A stretch of 50,355 nt of DNA from a virus, in IMG/VR virus record IMGVR_UViG_3300033149_001173, positions 1-50,355 of that record; one strand, 5' to 3'. Shown here one piece after another: positions 29,486 through 38,063 of the stretch (the stretch's first letter is position 1; every line of letters begins with the position of its first letter). Made by a program: the position numbers and the translations under genes. Below the pieces are notes generated by a model. It did not search any database. It saw only the letters and a program-made list of their open reading frames with translations, and was not told the DNA's origin.

Positions 29486-32400
29486 GTGAGATATTTGCGG
29501 CAAAATACCGCAGTTTCAGAAATAATTGGTCCATTTGTAGATGTATCTGATGCTGTTACCCCTGAAACTGCTCTTATTGGTAGTGATATGACTTGTGCTA
29601 TCTTTTTCGGCCCACAGATTCAAATATCCGATTTCCTTGATTCTTCCAGGTTTGTTCATAAGAAGTATGGCTATTACACATTATCCTTAACGGCTAGTGA
29701 TACAAACACTACTAGTGGAATTGTAATCACTTTAGCCAGTGATAGTGTTTGTCTTCCCGTTTGGGTTAATTATAGAACTCTTCCTACTAATGTGTACGAT
29801 TCTCTGTTCAAAGGTAATGATTATTTACAAGTTGATACTCAATACTTATCTGGCAATGCTATTCAACAAACTGGTGGGCACGTTCATGCTTACGATGATG
29901 TTGGTAACGCTATTGCTACTAGTGCATCTATTGCAGGATTGAACGATATATCAATAAATGATATTACTGGTGATGGTACAACTGTTAGTGCCTTACAAGT
30001 ATATGGTGATACTTCATGGACTACCGCTACAGGGTTTAGTACCCATGCAGCAAGCGATGTTTGGAATGTCGCTACTAGAGAATTGACTGCTGGTACTAGG
30101 GATACTGAGATAGATAGTATTAAAACAACTACCGATAAAATACAGTTCAATGCAAATAGTGATGTTCTTGCCACTCTTGATGGTGAAACTGTTGTCTTAA
30201 ATGCTACTCAAAACGAATATACCCCTGCTACATCTGCTGCTGTTGTAGATATAAAAACACAAATAGGTCGTTTATCAACAGGTGTAGGTGGTTTAAACGT
30301 ATTAGCAGAAGGTTTTGCGAAGGATGCTAATGAACCTGAAACAAACGATTACACCTTTACACAAGAAGGTGATGAAACTTATCATATTGTTGAAGATGAT
30401 GGTGGTAACATTAATTTCTATTACCAATTCGATGTAGGCGGTAATGGTGTAGCAAAGGCTTTTGAGTGGTTAGGTTACGTACAAAGTAAGGGTGATAGTG
30501 TAGATGTAAAATATTATGATTGGGACAGTTCATCCTATAAACAAATTACAATACTAGAAGGTGATAATGGCACAACCCCCATTGCAGAAATATTTAGTGT
30601 CCCTATAAACGCTACAGGTACGGGTAATAATTTAGGCAAAGTAAGATTACGATTTGAATCGACAAGTGCTACTGCTATCGCTACTGATAGGGTGTTGTGT
30701 GAAAAATCTGTTGTCACTAAATCTGTAGGTTATGCTGAAGGCGCTATATGGATAGACACTAACGCTGATAATACTAATACTGAGAGTTATGTTGACGGTA
30801 CTGCCGATAATCCGGTAAGCACTTGGGGAGCCGCAAAAACAATATCCAGTGATATGAATATCACAAAATTTGAGATAAAGAATGGTTTCTCTATCACTAT
30901 GGATACTAATTGTGATAACTTTGTATTTAACGGTTACGGGTATAACTTTGATTTAGGTGGCCAACAGTTTAAAAATGCACATATTAAAGGTGCAAACATT
31001 AGTGGTACTGGTACGAGTGGTGATGGTAAATTACACCTTATTGGGTGCACTGTAAGTGATTGTGTGCTTGGTAAAACAAACATGAATGATTGTTTATTCA
31101 TAGGTACAATTTCACTGTCTACCTCTGATACTTACACATTTAATGATTGTGTAGCAGGGGATTCTGGTAGTGCCCCACCAATAATTGATTTCAACGAAAA
31201 GACTGCTGCTGTTGGTTTGCGTGGTTACAAGGGTGGAATTAGATTAAAGAATATGAACTCAGGTAGTAAGTTTACTATACAAGGTAATGGTAAACTTATA
31301 ATAGATTCTTCTTGTAGTGATGGTGGTACTATTGGGGTTCACGGTTGTATGACAATGAGTGATGGTGTTGCTGGTGGTTTTAGTGGTACTATTAATGATG
31401 ATTCACGCATGGAGGTTAGTAATATTAGCACTGGTTTGTGGAGTTATGATACAAGAACATTAAGTGCTAATACTAATCTGAATGACCCTACTGCTAGCGA
31501 TATTGCTGACGCGGTTTGGGATGAGTTGGTTAGTGACCATACAAATGTTGATTCATTTGGTAAAGCAATTTCCGATATTAATATAAATAATTGGAATTGG
31601 TTTGTTGATGGAACTAATGGTGATAATAATAATACAGGACGAAATTGGACAGAATCACTATCCACTGTGAGTGCTGCTGTTAGCAGGGCTTCTAACGGTG
31701 ATATAATTAACATAGCCCCTGGTACTTATAATGAAAACGTAGATGCTTCTTCATTATCCCCAATAACATTTAGAGGAGCCGGTTGGACAAATACAAAAAT
31801 TAGTGTTGATACGAGTGATGCAGCATTACAGTTCAGTTCGGATATAGCATTATATGATATTTGGGTGGATAGTACTAATAGTGGTAGTCATGGTTATGGC
31901 GCAGTATTTACGAATGATGGTGGGGACGTATTTATTGAAAATTGCAAAATTACTGGGCCTAAACGTTTTGCACTTAATTTAAGTAATGCAGAGAAAAATG
32001 TTATAATTAGGAAATCTATAATTCTTGGTAGCGAGTATGGAGTCCCTACTTTTGTAACAGATAATTTATTGGTTGAAGATTCAATTTTTGGTGTTTCGGA
32101 TTGGACAAATTGTTTGTCTGCGAACTTCGTTGCTACAATAAATAACGTTGGAATAATTAGAAATTCGTTATTCTATGCTTATGATGGTTGTGATTCATTC
32201 CCCGTAACTGCACTTGGTGTTGTTGGTAATGTTTTAATTGAAGATTGTTGTATAGATGCTAGAAACATAAATGGTAGTAGCGCTTTTGGTATCGTGAGTG
32301 GTGAGGGAACAACATATGTTAAAAATTGTGCTATTACTACTTCAGATATTACTGGTTCTGATAGTTATGATTTATCTAATGAAAGTGGTACATTATATGT

Positions 32401-33415
32401 ATGTAATACTTCATATGATAGAACTAAAACAAATGGTACACTTACGGAAGTTTACCCAACAATGGAAGACACAATTGATGCAATTTGGGATGAACTAATT
32501 AGTGACCATACTACTGCTAGCACATTTGGCAAGGCTATAAGTGATATAGACACAGATACAGATGATTTGGCTACTAGTGCAGCAATAGCAGAACTAAATG
32601 ATATCGCAGCAAGTGATGTTACTGGTGGGGTTACCGTTAGTGAACTACAAACATATGGTGCTAGTTGGGTTACTGCTACAGGATTCAGCACCCATGCAGC
32701 AAGTGATGTGTGGAATATTGCAATTAGAACACTAACTGCTGATACCAACATAAATTATCCAAGTAGTGATGCTATTGCTGATGCAGTTTGGGATGAAGTT
32801 ATGTCAGACCACATAACTGCAAATACTACGGGTGATTATCTTAGTGATGCTGCTAATGTTACTATTTCCATAAGTAATACAGATATATCAGATATAGTAG
32901 ATGGTGTGTGGGACGAACCTATGACAGACCATACAATTGCTGGTAGTACTGCTGATGTTTTGTCTGATGCTGGACAAACAGGTACAAGTGCCGAATTAAT
33001 TGCTGATGCAGTTTGGGATGAACTAATTAGTGACCATACTAATATCGGTACAACAGGCAATGCTATGTCTGATATTAGTTTGCTATCAAATGACGGTTTA
33101 GCGGATGCAGTTTGGGATGAGTTGGTTAGTGACCATCAAACTACTGGTACTTTTGGTGCTTATATGTCTGATATTGATACTGCCGGTCATGGTGCAACCC
33201 CTAAAACTTATACAATTACGGATGACAATAATAACCCGATTGAGGGTGTAAGTGTTTGGGTAACAACTGACGTTTCCGGCAATAATATAATTGCTAGTGG
33301 TACTACGGATTCTAATGGTCAAGTAATATTTTATCTAACATCTGGTGATACAGTATACATATGGTCAAGAAAAGACGGGTACACGTTCACAAATCCTGAT
33401 GTGGAGGTTGTTTAA
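29486..33415 (+). CDS. Long repetitive tail fibre protein, 1309 aa
   Basis: The start is GTG 29486, directly after the previous stop and behind AGGAGG. Six copies of a module of the form ADAVWDELxSDHTxxxTFG occur at about 31.5, 32.47, 32.77, 32.89, 33.0 and 33.1 kb. A second duplicated block contains ATGFSTHAASDVWN. A beta-helix-like region (about residues 700-980, NIAPGTYNENV and many NCxI turns) lies between. The C-terminus is an Ig-like carboxypeptidase-regulatory-type domain (NNPIEGVSVWVTTD). It probably contacts the host surface. Confidence 0.8.
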   Translation: MRYLRQNTAVSEIIGPFVDVSDAVTPETALIGSDMTCAIFFGPQIQISDFLDSSRFVHKKYGYYTLSLTASDTNTTSGIVITLASDSVCLPVWVNYRTLPTNVYDSLFKGNDYLQVDTQYLSGNAIQQTGGHVHAYDDVGNAIATSASIAGLNDISINDITGDGTTVSALQVYGDTSWTTATGFSTHAASDVWNVATRELTAGTRDTEIDSIKTTTDKIQFNANSDVLATLDGETVVLNATQNEYTPATSAAVVDIKTQIGRLSTGVGGLNVLAEGFAKDANEPETNDYTFTQEGDETYHIVEDDGGNINFYYQFDVGGNGVAKAFEWLGYVQSKGDSVDVKYYDWDSSSYKQITILEGDNGTTPIAEIFSVPINATGTGNNLGKVRLRFESTSATAIATDRVLCEKSVVTKSVGYAEGAIWIDTNADNTNTESYVDGTADNPVSTWGAAKTISSDMNITKFEIKNGFSITMDTNCDNFVFNGYGYNFDLGGQQFKNAHIKGANISGTGTSGDGKLHLIGCTVSDCVLGKTNMNDCLFIGTISLSTSDTYTFNDCVAGDSGSAPPIIDFNEKTAAVGLRGYKGGIRLKNMNSGSKFTIQGNGKLIIDSSCSDGGTIGVHGCMTMSDGVAGGFSGTINDDSRMEVSNISTGLWSYDTRTLSANTNLNDPTASDIADAVWDELVSDHTNVDSFGKAISDININNWNWFVDGTNGDNNNTGRNWTESLSTVSAAVSRASNGDIINIAPGTYNENVDASSLSPITFRGAGWTNTKISVDTSDAALQFSSDIALYDIWVDSTNSGSHGYGAVFTNDGGDVFIENCKITGPKRFALNLSNAEKNVIIRKSIILGSEYGVPTFVTDNLLVEDSIFGVSDWTNCLSANFVATINNVGIIRNSLFYAYDGCDSFPVTALGVVGNVLIEDCCIDARNINGSSAFGIVSGEGTTYVKNCAITTSDITGSDSYDLSNESGTLYVCNTSYDRTKTNGTLTEVYPTMEDTIDAIWDELISDHTTASTFGKAISDIDTDTDDLATSAAIAELNDIAASDVTGGVTVSELQTYGASWVTATGFSTHAASDVWNIAIRTLTADTNINYPSSDAIADAVWDEVMSDHITANTTGDYLSDAANVTISISNTDISDIVDGVWDEPMTDHTIAGSTADVLSDAGQTGTSAELIADAVWDELISDHTNIGTTGNAMSDISLLSNDGLADAVWDELVSDHQTTGTFGAYMSDIDTAGHGATPKTYTITDDNNNPIEGVSVWVTTDVSGNNIIASGTTDSNGQVIFYLTSGDTVYIWSRKDGYTFTNPDVEVV

Positions 33416-34314
33416 TGAGTAATTGGACTGGTGTTGGTACAGCATCTACTGATGGAAATTATAAATTATGCACATTGGCAGATGTTAATTCTTATTTGGG
33501 GTATACTTTAGGTGATGACACAAATAGAGATACTTTGTTAAATAATCTCATTGATAGAGCCACTGATGCCATTGAAGAATATTGTGGTAGAAAGTTTAAA
33601 CAAAGAACATATAGATTAGAGCGTTATGATGGTGATGGTGATAAACTATTATTCCTAAATAATTATCCTATTTACTCTATTGACAGGGTTGCTACAGCCA
33701 CTAAAACAGCATTTAGTGTTAAATGTAGCGTAGATGACGCTACATTTGCTAGCATTGATATTGATTCTGATGGTGTTACTGTTACACAAATAGGTGGAAC
33801 AAATGAAGGCAGTAGTGACATTTTGTTCTCTAATTATGCTACAATATCAGCAGTTGTTGCACAAATAAACACATATACAGATTGGACTGCTACAGTTGCA
33901 ACCAGTATGGGTGGTTATGTTTCCAGTGATTTACTTGATGTTTGGGGTGCATATTGTCTAGACCAGACATTAGATGTTTACACAATTGATACACCAATAT
34001 ATGATTTCTTGGTATGGCGTGAGGGTGGTAGGGAAATGGGTATTCTTTATCGTAACAGTGGGTGGCCAAATGGTAGAATGAACATTTCGATTAGTTATAA
34101 TGCTGGTTACGCAACTATTCCTGATGATGTAAAACAAGCATGTATAGAAACTGTTGCGGCATTTTTCAATAGACGCAAACGAGATACTGGGTTAAGTGGT
34201 GAAAAATTAGGTGATTATAGTTGGACTGCTGCTGGAGGTAACGTGGGTTATGCTTTGCCACAACATATAAGGGATATGTTGATTACACGTAAGCACATTC
34301 CAATCATAGGATAA
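33415..34314 (+). CDS. Head-tail connector, gp6-like, with insertion
   Basis: CTLADVNSYLG then LIDRATDAIEEYCGRKF at the N-terminus and PDDVKQACIETVAAFFNRRK at the C-terminus are the hallmark helices of the gp6/gp15-like head-tail connector family. At 299 residues it is much longer than the usual 100-200. The extra beta-rich part (about residues 85-190) fills the middle loop. It forms a ring below the portal. Confidence 0.8.
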   Translation: MSNWTGVGTASTDGNYKLCTLADVNSYLGYTLGDDTNRDTLLNNLIDRATDAIEEYCGRKFKQRTYRLERYDGDGDKLLFLNNYPIYSIDRVATATKTAFSVKCSVDDATFASIDIDSDGVTVTQIGGTNEGSSDILFSNYATISAVVAQINTYTDWTATVATSMGGYVSSDLLDVWGAYCLDQTLDVYTIDTPIYDFLVWREGGREMGILYRNSGWPNGRMNISISYNAGYATIPDDVKQACIETVAAFFNRRKRDTGLSGEKLGDYSWTAAGGNVGYALPQHIRDMLITRKHIPIIG

Positions 34315-34318
34315 TAAA

Positions 34319-34657
34319 ATGAGTCTCAGTAGTTTACTAGACAAGGAAATAATTATACAGAAAAAGTCTACTGGTTCAGTAAGTTCCATAGGTGCTCATA
34401 CCGGCAGAGGTTATGAAGATTGGATTAGTGACGTTAATGCACGTATTCAACCGTTAAGTGGTGAAGAACGCAATTTATATGATCAAACAGTAAGTAAAGT
34501 TACGCATAAAATATACATAGAACCTATTGCGAATAGTGATATTGTTGCTACAACTTGTCGAATTAAATATGGAACTAATTATTATAATATAAGTGCTGTA
34601 CGTAACATAGATGAACAAGATAGATTAATAACGCTCGAATGTGAAAAAGAGGATTAG
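34319..34657 (+). CDS. Head-tail joining (closure) protein
   Basis: At 112 residues with the pattern IIIQKKSTG...WISDVNARIQPLSGEE and a C-terminal strand YYNISAVRNIDEQDRLITLE, it fits the phage head-tail joining family (SPP1 gp16 type). This ring binds below the connector and closes the head. Gene order directly after the connector supports the call. Confidence 0.78.
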   Translation: MSLSSLLDKEIIIQKKSTGSVSSIGAHTGRGYEDWISDVNARIQPLSGEERNLYDQTVSKVTHKIYIEPIANSDIVATTCRIKYGTNYYNISAVRNIDEQDRLITLECEKED

Positions 34658-34660
34658 TTC

Positions 34661-35062
34661 ATGTTTGACATATTTGAAGGCATTTATTCCGCGTTTGTAA
34701 GTGATAGCACATTAAGTGGAGCAGTTACGGGTTTATACCCTGTTGTTGCTCCTGAAGATGCAGATTTCCCATATATTACGTATCATTGGATTGCCAGTAA
34801 CCAGGAATGGGACTTTGGACTTGTTAAATACGAAACACCATTAATACAATTTAGCATTTTCTCAGATGATGTAGATAATCCTAGTGAGATATTACAAATA
34901 TGGAGTGATTTAACAGCAGTATTTGATAATGTATCATTATCACTAGACAATTATAATCAAGTATATTTTACCAGGGGTAATTCAATTGGCCCTATGAGAA
35001 TTGAAGGAGAAGAAGTGCTTGTGCTTACAACTGATTATGATGGAATGTTCAGGGAGAAGTAA
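34661..35062 (+). CDS. Tail terminator (DUF3168-like)
   Basis: The 133-residue protein has VVAPEDADFPYITYHW followed by LIQFSIFSDDVDNPSEI and a C-terminal strand pair. This is the usual arrangement in tail completion proteins of the DUF3168 group. It should cap the tail tube and join it to the head. It lies before the HK97 gp10-like gene, whereas the reverse order is more common. Confidence 0.72.
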   Translation: MFDIFEGIYSAFVSDSTLSGAVTGLYPVVAPEDADFPYITYHWIASNQEWDFGLVKYETPLIQFSIFSDDVDNPSEILQIWSDLTAVFDNVSLSLDNYNQVYFTRGNSIGPMRIEGEEVLVLTTDYDGMFREK

Positions 35063-35065
35063 TAT

Positions 35066-35509
35066 ATGCCTAGCGTTCGAGATTTTCACATAAATTGGCA
35101 TGGTAAAGAAATTACTGATAAGGTTATACATCATCTTAAAGGTAAAGTTAATGATATGGGTAACTATGTCAAAGATGAGGCCATTAGAAGTATGAAGCAT
35201 GACCCAAAGAGTGGTAGATATTACTATGGTAGAAGTGGTAAAGTTTATCAGGCATCCGCTCCCGGTGAAGCCCCTGCTGTTGATACTGGTAGTTTAGTTA
35301 GAAGTATGAGTGTAAATACTAAAACGGGAAAGGATAGTATTGTTGCTTATGTAGGAACTATGAATGAAAGTAAACATGATACTCAATATAGAAAGGGAGT
35401 TTCGCTTGTTTTAGAGATGGGTTTAGGTAAATTGAGAGATTGCCCTAGACCATTCTTACGACCAGCATTAAAGAAATTGGAAAAAGATGTTAAAAAATTT
35501 ATGGAATAG
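35066..35509 (+). CDS. HK97 gp10-like neck/tail protein
   Basis: SGRYYYGRSGKVYQASAPGE and PAVDTGSLVRSM are diagnostic for the HK97 gp10-like family, with a C-terminal PRPFLRPALKK helix. The 147-residue length is usual. These proteins help head-tail joining. ATG 35066 follows AGGGAGAAGTAATAT. Confidence 0.85.
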   Translation: MPSVRDFHINWHGKEITDKVIHHLKGKVNDMGNYVKDEAIRSMKHDPKSGRYYYGRSGKVYQASAPGEAPAVDTGSLVRSMSVNTKTGKDSIVAYVGTMNESKHDTQYRKGVSLVLEMGLGKLRDCPRPFLRPALKKLEKDVKKFME

Positions 35510-35519
35510 AGAGGTAGGT

Positions 35520-35810
35520 ATGGATGAACTTGAAACAAAAGTAGCAACTTTAGAAGAGCGCCAAAAGGCGCAAGATGATAAATTCTTAACCTTCCAAAAT
35601 TTAATAAAAGAAGATTTAAAGGAAATTAAAGATACCATAGCACGAATTGAAAAAAGACAAGTTGGTAACGGTGTTGGAGGGTATGGTATTCGTATTGATA
35701 GACTTGAACAAAGTGAAAGAATTAGAAATAAACGATATTGGTGGTTATTAGTACCAATTTCGTTGTCAATCATGGCAATTGCGTTTCGTGTTGTTGTTTG
35801 GGGTTTTTAG
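35520..35810 (+). CDS. Coiled-coil, single-span membrane protein (XhlA-like)
   Basis: The start ATG 35520 follows GAGAGGTAGGT. The N-terminal two thirds form a charged coiled coil (ELETKVATLEERQKAQ...), and the C-terminus is one hydrophobic span (YWWLLVPISLSIMAIAF). This matches the layout of XhlA-type hemolysin or holin-helper proteins. The position between neck and tail tube is unusual for lysis genes, so the call is tentative. Confidence 0.6.
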   Translation: MDELETKVATLEERQKAQDDKFLTFQNLIKEDLKEIKDTIARIEKRQVGNGVGGYGIRIDRLEQSERIRNKRYWWLLVPISLSIMAIAFRVVVWGF

Positions 35811-35873
35811 TTGTAACTTAAGGTTTTAATGGGAATAAGTCAGTTTTGGATCAATTAAATAAGGAGGAAAACA

Positions 35874-36266
35874 ATGTCGGCTTATCATGGTCGTGGTGGA
35901 AGTGTAGCATGGACTAACATGACACACTTAAATGCAAATGTAAATAGTTGGACAATAGATATATCTGGTGATGAAGAAGAAGTAACTGCTTTCGGTTCAC
36001 CGACTAATTCGGCACCATACCCACGTCAATATATTCCTGGTCTTACTGCGTGGTCAGGTAGTTATGATGCAAGAATGGACTCTGTTTCGGGTGGCAGTGT
36101 AAGTATGTCGGATGTAGGTACAATGGACACATTGACTTTGGAAACCGGCAATGTTACTTATACGGGCAGTGCTTTCATTACCGGATTTAGTCCAACTATT
36201 CCTGTTGATGGTGTTGCAACCGTAACTGTGACATTTCGCGGTAAAGATGCAGTTACCATTAGTTAA
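35874..36266 (+). CDS. Major tail tube protein
   Basis: A 130-residue beta-rich protein with MSAYHGRGGSVAWTN, WTIDISGDEEEVTAFG, APYPRQYIPGLTAWSG and a terminal strand TVTFRGKD. The pattern fits short tail tube proteins, and the gene lies between the neck genes and the tail chaperone. AAGGAGGAAAACA gives strong translation. The next gene is its enlarged paralogue. Confidence 0.75.
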   Translation: MSAYHGRGGSVAWTNMTHLNANVNSWTIDISGDEEEVTAFGSPTNSAPYPRQYIPGLTAWSGSYDARMDSVSGGSVSMSDVGTMDTLTLETGNVTYTGSAFITGFSPTIPVDGVATVTVTFRGKDAVTIS

Positions 36267-36292
36267 TATGTAAACAATTAGGAGACTAGATT

Positions 36293-37342
36293 ATGAGTGC
36301 GTTTCATGGTAGAACGGGTGCAGTATATATTGGGCAACCGTATTGCTTAGAGTTATCGAACGATGCTTCTACAACTGTTGCAGATGATAGTGTATTCGAT
36401 TTTCATAACACAAATTACTCTATTGAAGTATGGTTTTCTAGCAGTAGTAACCCCGCAGCGAAAACCAATATAATTAGCAAAAGGAATGGTGCTGCTGATA
36501 CTATTTGCTCTGATGCTGGTTGGGAAGCCATAATTAGACCAGATGGTAAATTTCACGTTGTTTGTGATAACCAATCAGGTAATTCTGATACAGTATCTAG
36601 TACATCCTCTGATATATGTGATGGAACATTAAAACATCTCGTTTATACACAGGATGCTAGTACAGCTTTTGGAACCGTTAAGATATTTGTTAACGGTGAA
36701 TTTGACAATTCTGATACCCAATATACCCCTGATATTAATGATTCTGACATTATTATTGGTGGGAGTGGTGGAGAATGTTTCTTACACCAACTGAGAATAT
36801 ACAATGACGATTTAAGTAATGCAGAAATATCAGATTTGTACAAAGGCAGAAAAGCAGCAAGAAATAAATGTGTTGCTGATTGGCGATTTGGTAATGGTCG
36901 TGGTACTTCTGTTTATGACCAATCAGGCAATAGCCATACTGCTACTTTGGGTTCTACTGATTTATGGAACTCGGCTAATGCAACTAGCGATATGTTAATT
37001 ATTGGCTTGGGGTTCCACGAATGGTCATTGGATATAACTGCTGATGAACATGATTGTACTGAGTTTGGTGGTGCTACTGGCAATGCACCTTATCCACGCC
37101 AATTTACACCTGGGTTAACCAGTTGGACTGCTACAGCAGACCGTTATTTGCAATCACCTGATTTTGCTTATAGAGTTAATAATAATGTGTTTGTGAGATT
37201 ATATTGGAATGAAGATAATGACGAAAGATATGAAGGATGGGGTATAATTACAGGTGTTAGCCCAACTGCCCCTGTAGATGATTTAGTAACAGAAACAATT
37301 ACTATTCGTGGTAAAAGTACATTATCAATAGCAACAACTTAA
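36293..37342 (+). CDS. Tail tube paralogue with inserted LamG/concanavalin-type domain
   Basis: Residues 1-14 (MSAFHGRTGAVYIG) and about 235-349 (EWSLDITADEHDCTEFG, APYPRQFTPGLTSWT, ETITIRGKS) match the shorter tail tube protein. Between them about 220 residues form a LamG-type jelly roll: YSIEVWF, NIISKR, KHLVYTQD, VKIFVNGE and LRIYNDDLSNAEI are its typical steps. Such domains often bind sugars. The result would be a tube or tip protein that displays a carbohydrate-binding module on the tail surface. Confidence 0.75.
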   Translation: MSAFHGRTGAVYIGQPYCLELSNDASTTVADDSVFDFHNTNYSIEVWFSSSSNPAAKTNIISKRNGAADTICSDAGWEAIIRPDGKFHVVCDNQSGNSDTVSSTSSDICDGTLKHLVYTQDASTAFGTVKIFVNGEFDNSDTQYTPDINDSDIIIGGSGGECFLHQLRIYNDDLSNAEISDLYKGRKAARNKCVADWRFGNGRGTSVYDQSGNSHTATLGSTDLWNSANATSDMLIIGLGFHEWSLDITADEHDCTEFGGATGNAPYPRQFTPGLTSWTATADRYLQSPDFAYRVNNNVFVRLYWNEDNDERYEGWGIITGVSPTAPVDDLVTETITIRGKSTLSIATT

Positions 37343-37368
37343 CCAATAACAGAAAGGAGAAATGAATT

Positions 37369-37860
37369 ATGGGTAAAAAGTTGCAACCAACAATTGAAGA
37401 TGTGGTAGGGGAACCAGTAGAAATTGAATTACAAGGCAAAAAGTTTACTCTGTCCCCTCCAACATTGGCAGATTTAGCATCTCTTGCTCAATTTGTTAAG
37501 GACGAAGAGCGTAAAGAAACGGAAAAAAATCTGCAACAATATGTAACAGTTGCCAAAAACTCAAATATTCCGATTGAGGACCAAATTAAAGTTATTGATA
37601 AGTTAGCAAGTAAGAATATGGATAAAGGTATGGGAATATTGGAAAATCTTGATTCCCCTATCTATACCCAATATTTATTATGGAAGTGTTTGAGTAAAAA
37701 ACACAAGAAATTAACTTTTGAACAAGTAGGGGAATTAGTCTCCTTTAATAATATGTCAACTATTAATGATGCTCTGATTACCATATTGTTTGGTAGAAAT
37801 GCTGAATTAGAAAATGATATAGAAGGAGACCAGGAAAACCCTACTCAAAAAGGGAAATAA
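37369..37860 (+). CDS. Tail assembly chaperone, short (G-like) product
   Basis: A 163-residue helical acidic protein directly upstream of the tape measure gene. It has the size and layout of gpG-like chaperones, which coat the tape measure protein before the tube polymerises. The gene ends TQKGK, then TAA, in an A/G-rich run where the ribosome may slip into the next frame. Confidence 0.75.
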   Translation: MGKKLQPTIEDVVGEPVEIELQGKKFTLSPPTLADLASLAQFVKDEERKETEKNLQQYVTVAKNSNIPIEDQIKVIDKLASKNMDKGMGILENLDSPIYTQYLLWKCLSKKHKKLTFEQVGELVSFNNMSTINDALITILFGRNAELENDIEGDQENPTQKGK

Positions 37861-38063
37861 ATTGGGCTAGAGAAATATCTATGTTGGTCTATTTTTATGG
37901 GTTTTCCCATAAAGAAGTTATTAATTTTACTCTTCCACAATTTTTAATTTATATTAACAACATTGAATATTTAATGAAGTTTTTCAGGGGTGAAGATACC
38001 AGAGATATTAATACCACAAAAAGTGACATAATAAATAGTTTTAGAAAAAGAGGTATAATCTAA
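37848..38063 (+). CDS. Tail assembly chaperone, T-like extension made by -1 frameshift
   Basis: This frame has no good start of its own; its first ATG lies mid-domain. In the -1 frame relative to the G-like gene it reads KREINWAREISMLVYFYGFS and then FTLPQFLIYINNIEYL, the usual W-x-x-E...YG pattern of the T extension. The two frames overlap at CAAAAAGGGAAATAA (37846-37860). A slip of tRNA-Lys on the A-run would give the GT fusion before the stop is reached. The frame ends right at the tape measure start. Confidence 0.78.
   Translation, partial: KREINWAREISMLVYFYGFSHKEVINFTLPQFLIYINNIEYLMKFFRGEDTRDINTTKSDIINSFRKRGII

Noticed and set aside
35520-35810. Definite holin assignment.
   Set aside because: Coiled coil plus one membrane span fits XhlA-like proteins, but no endolysin is adjacent or visible in the window, so the call stays tentative.
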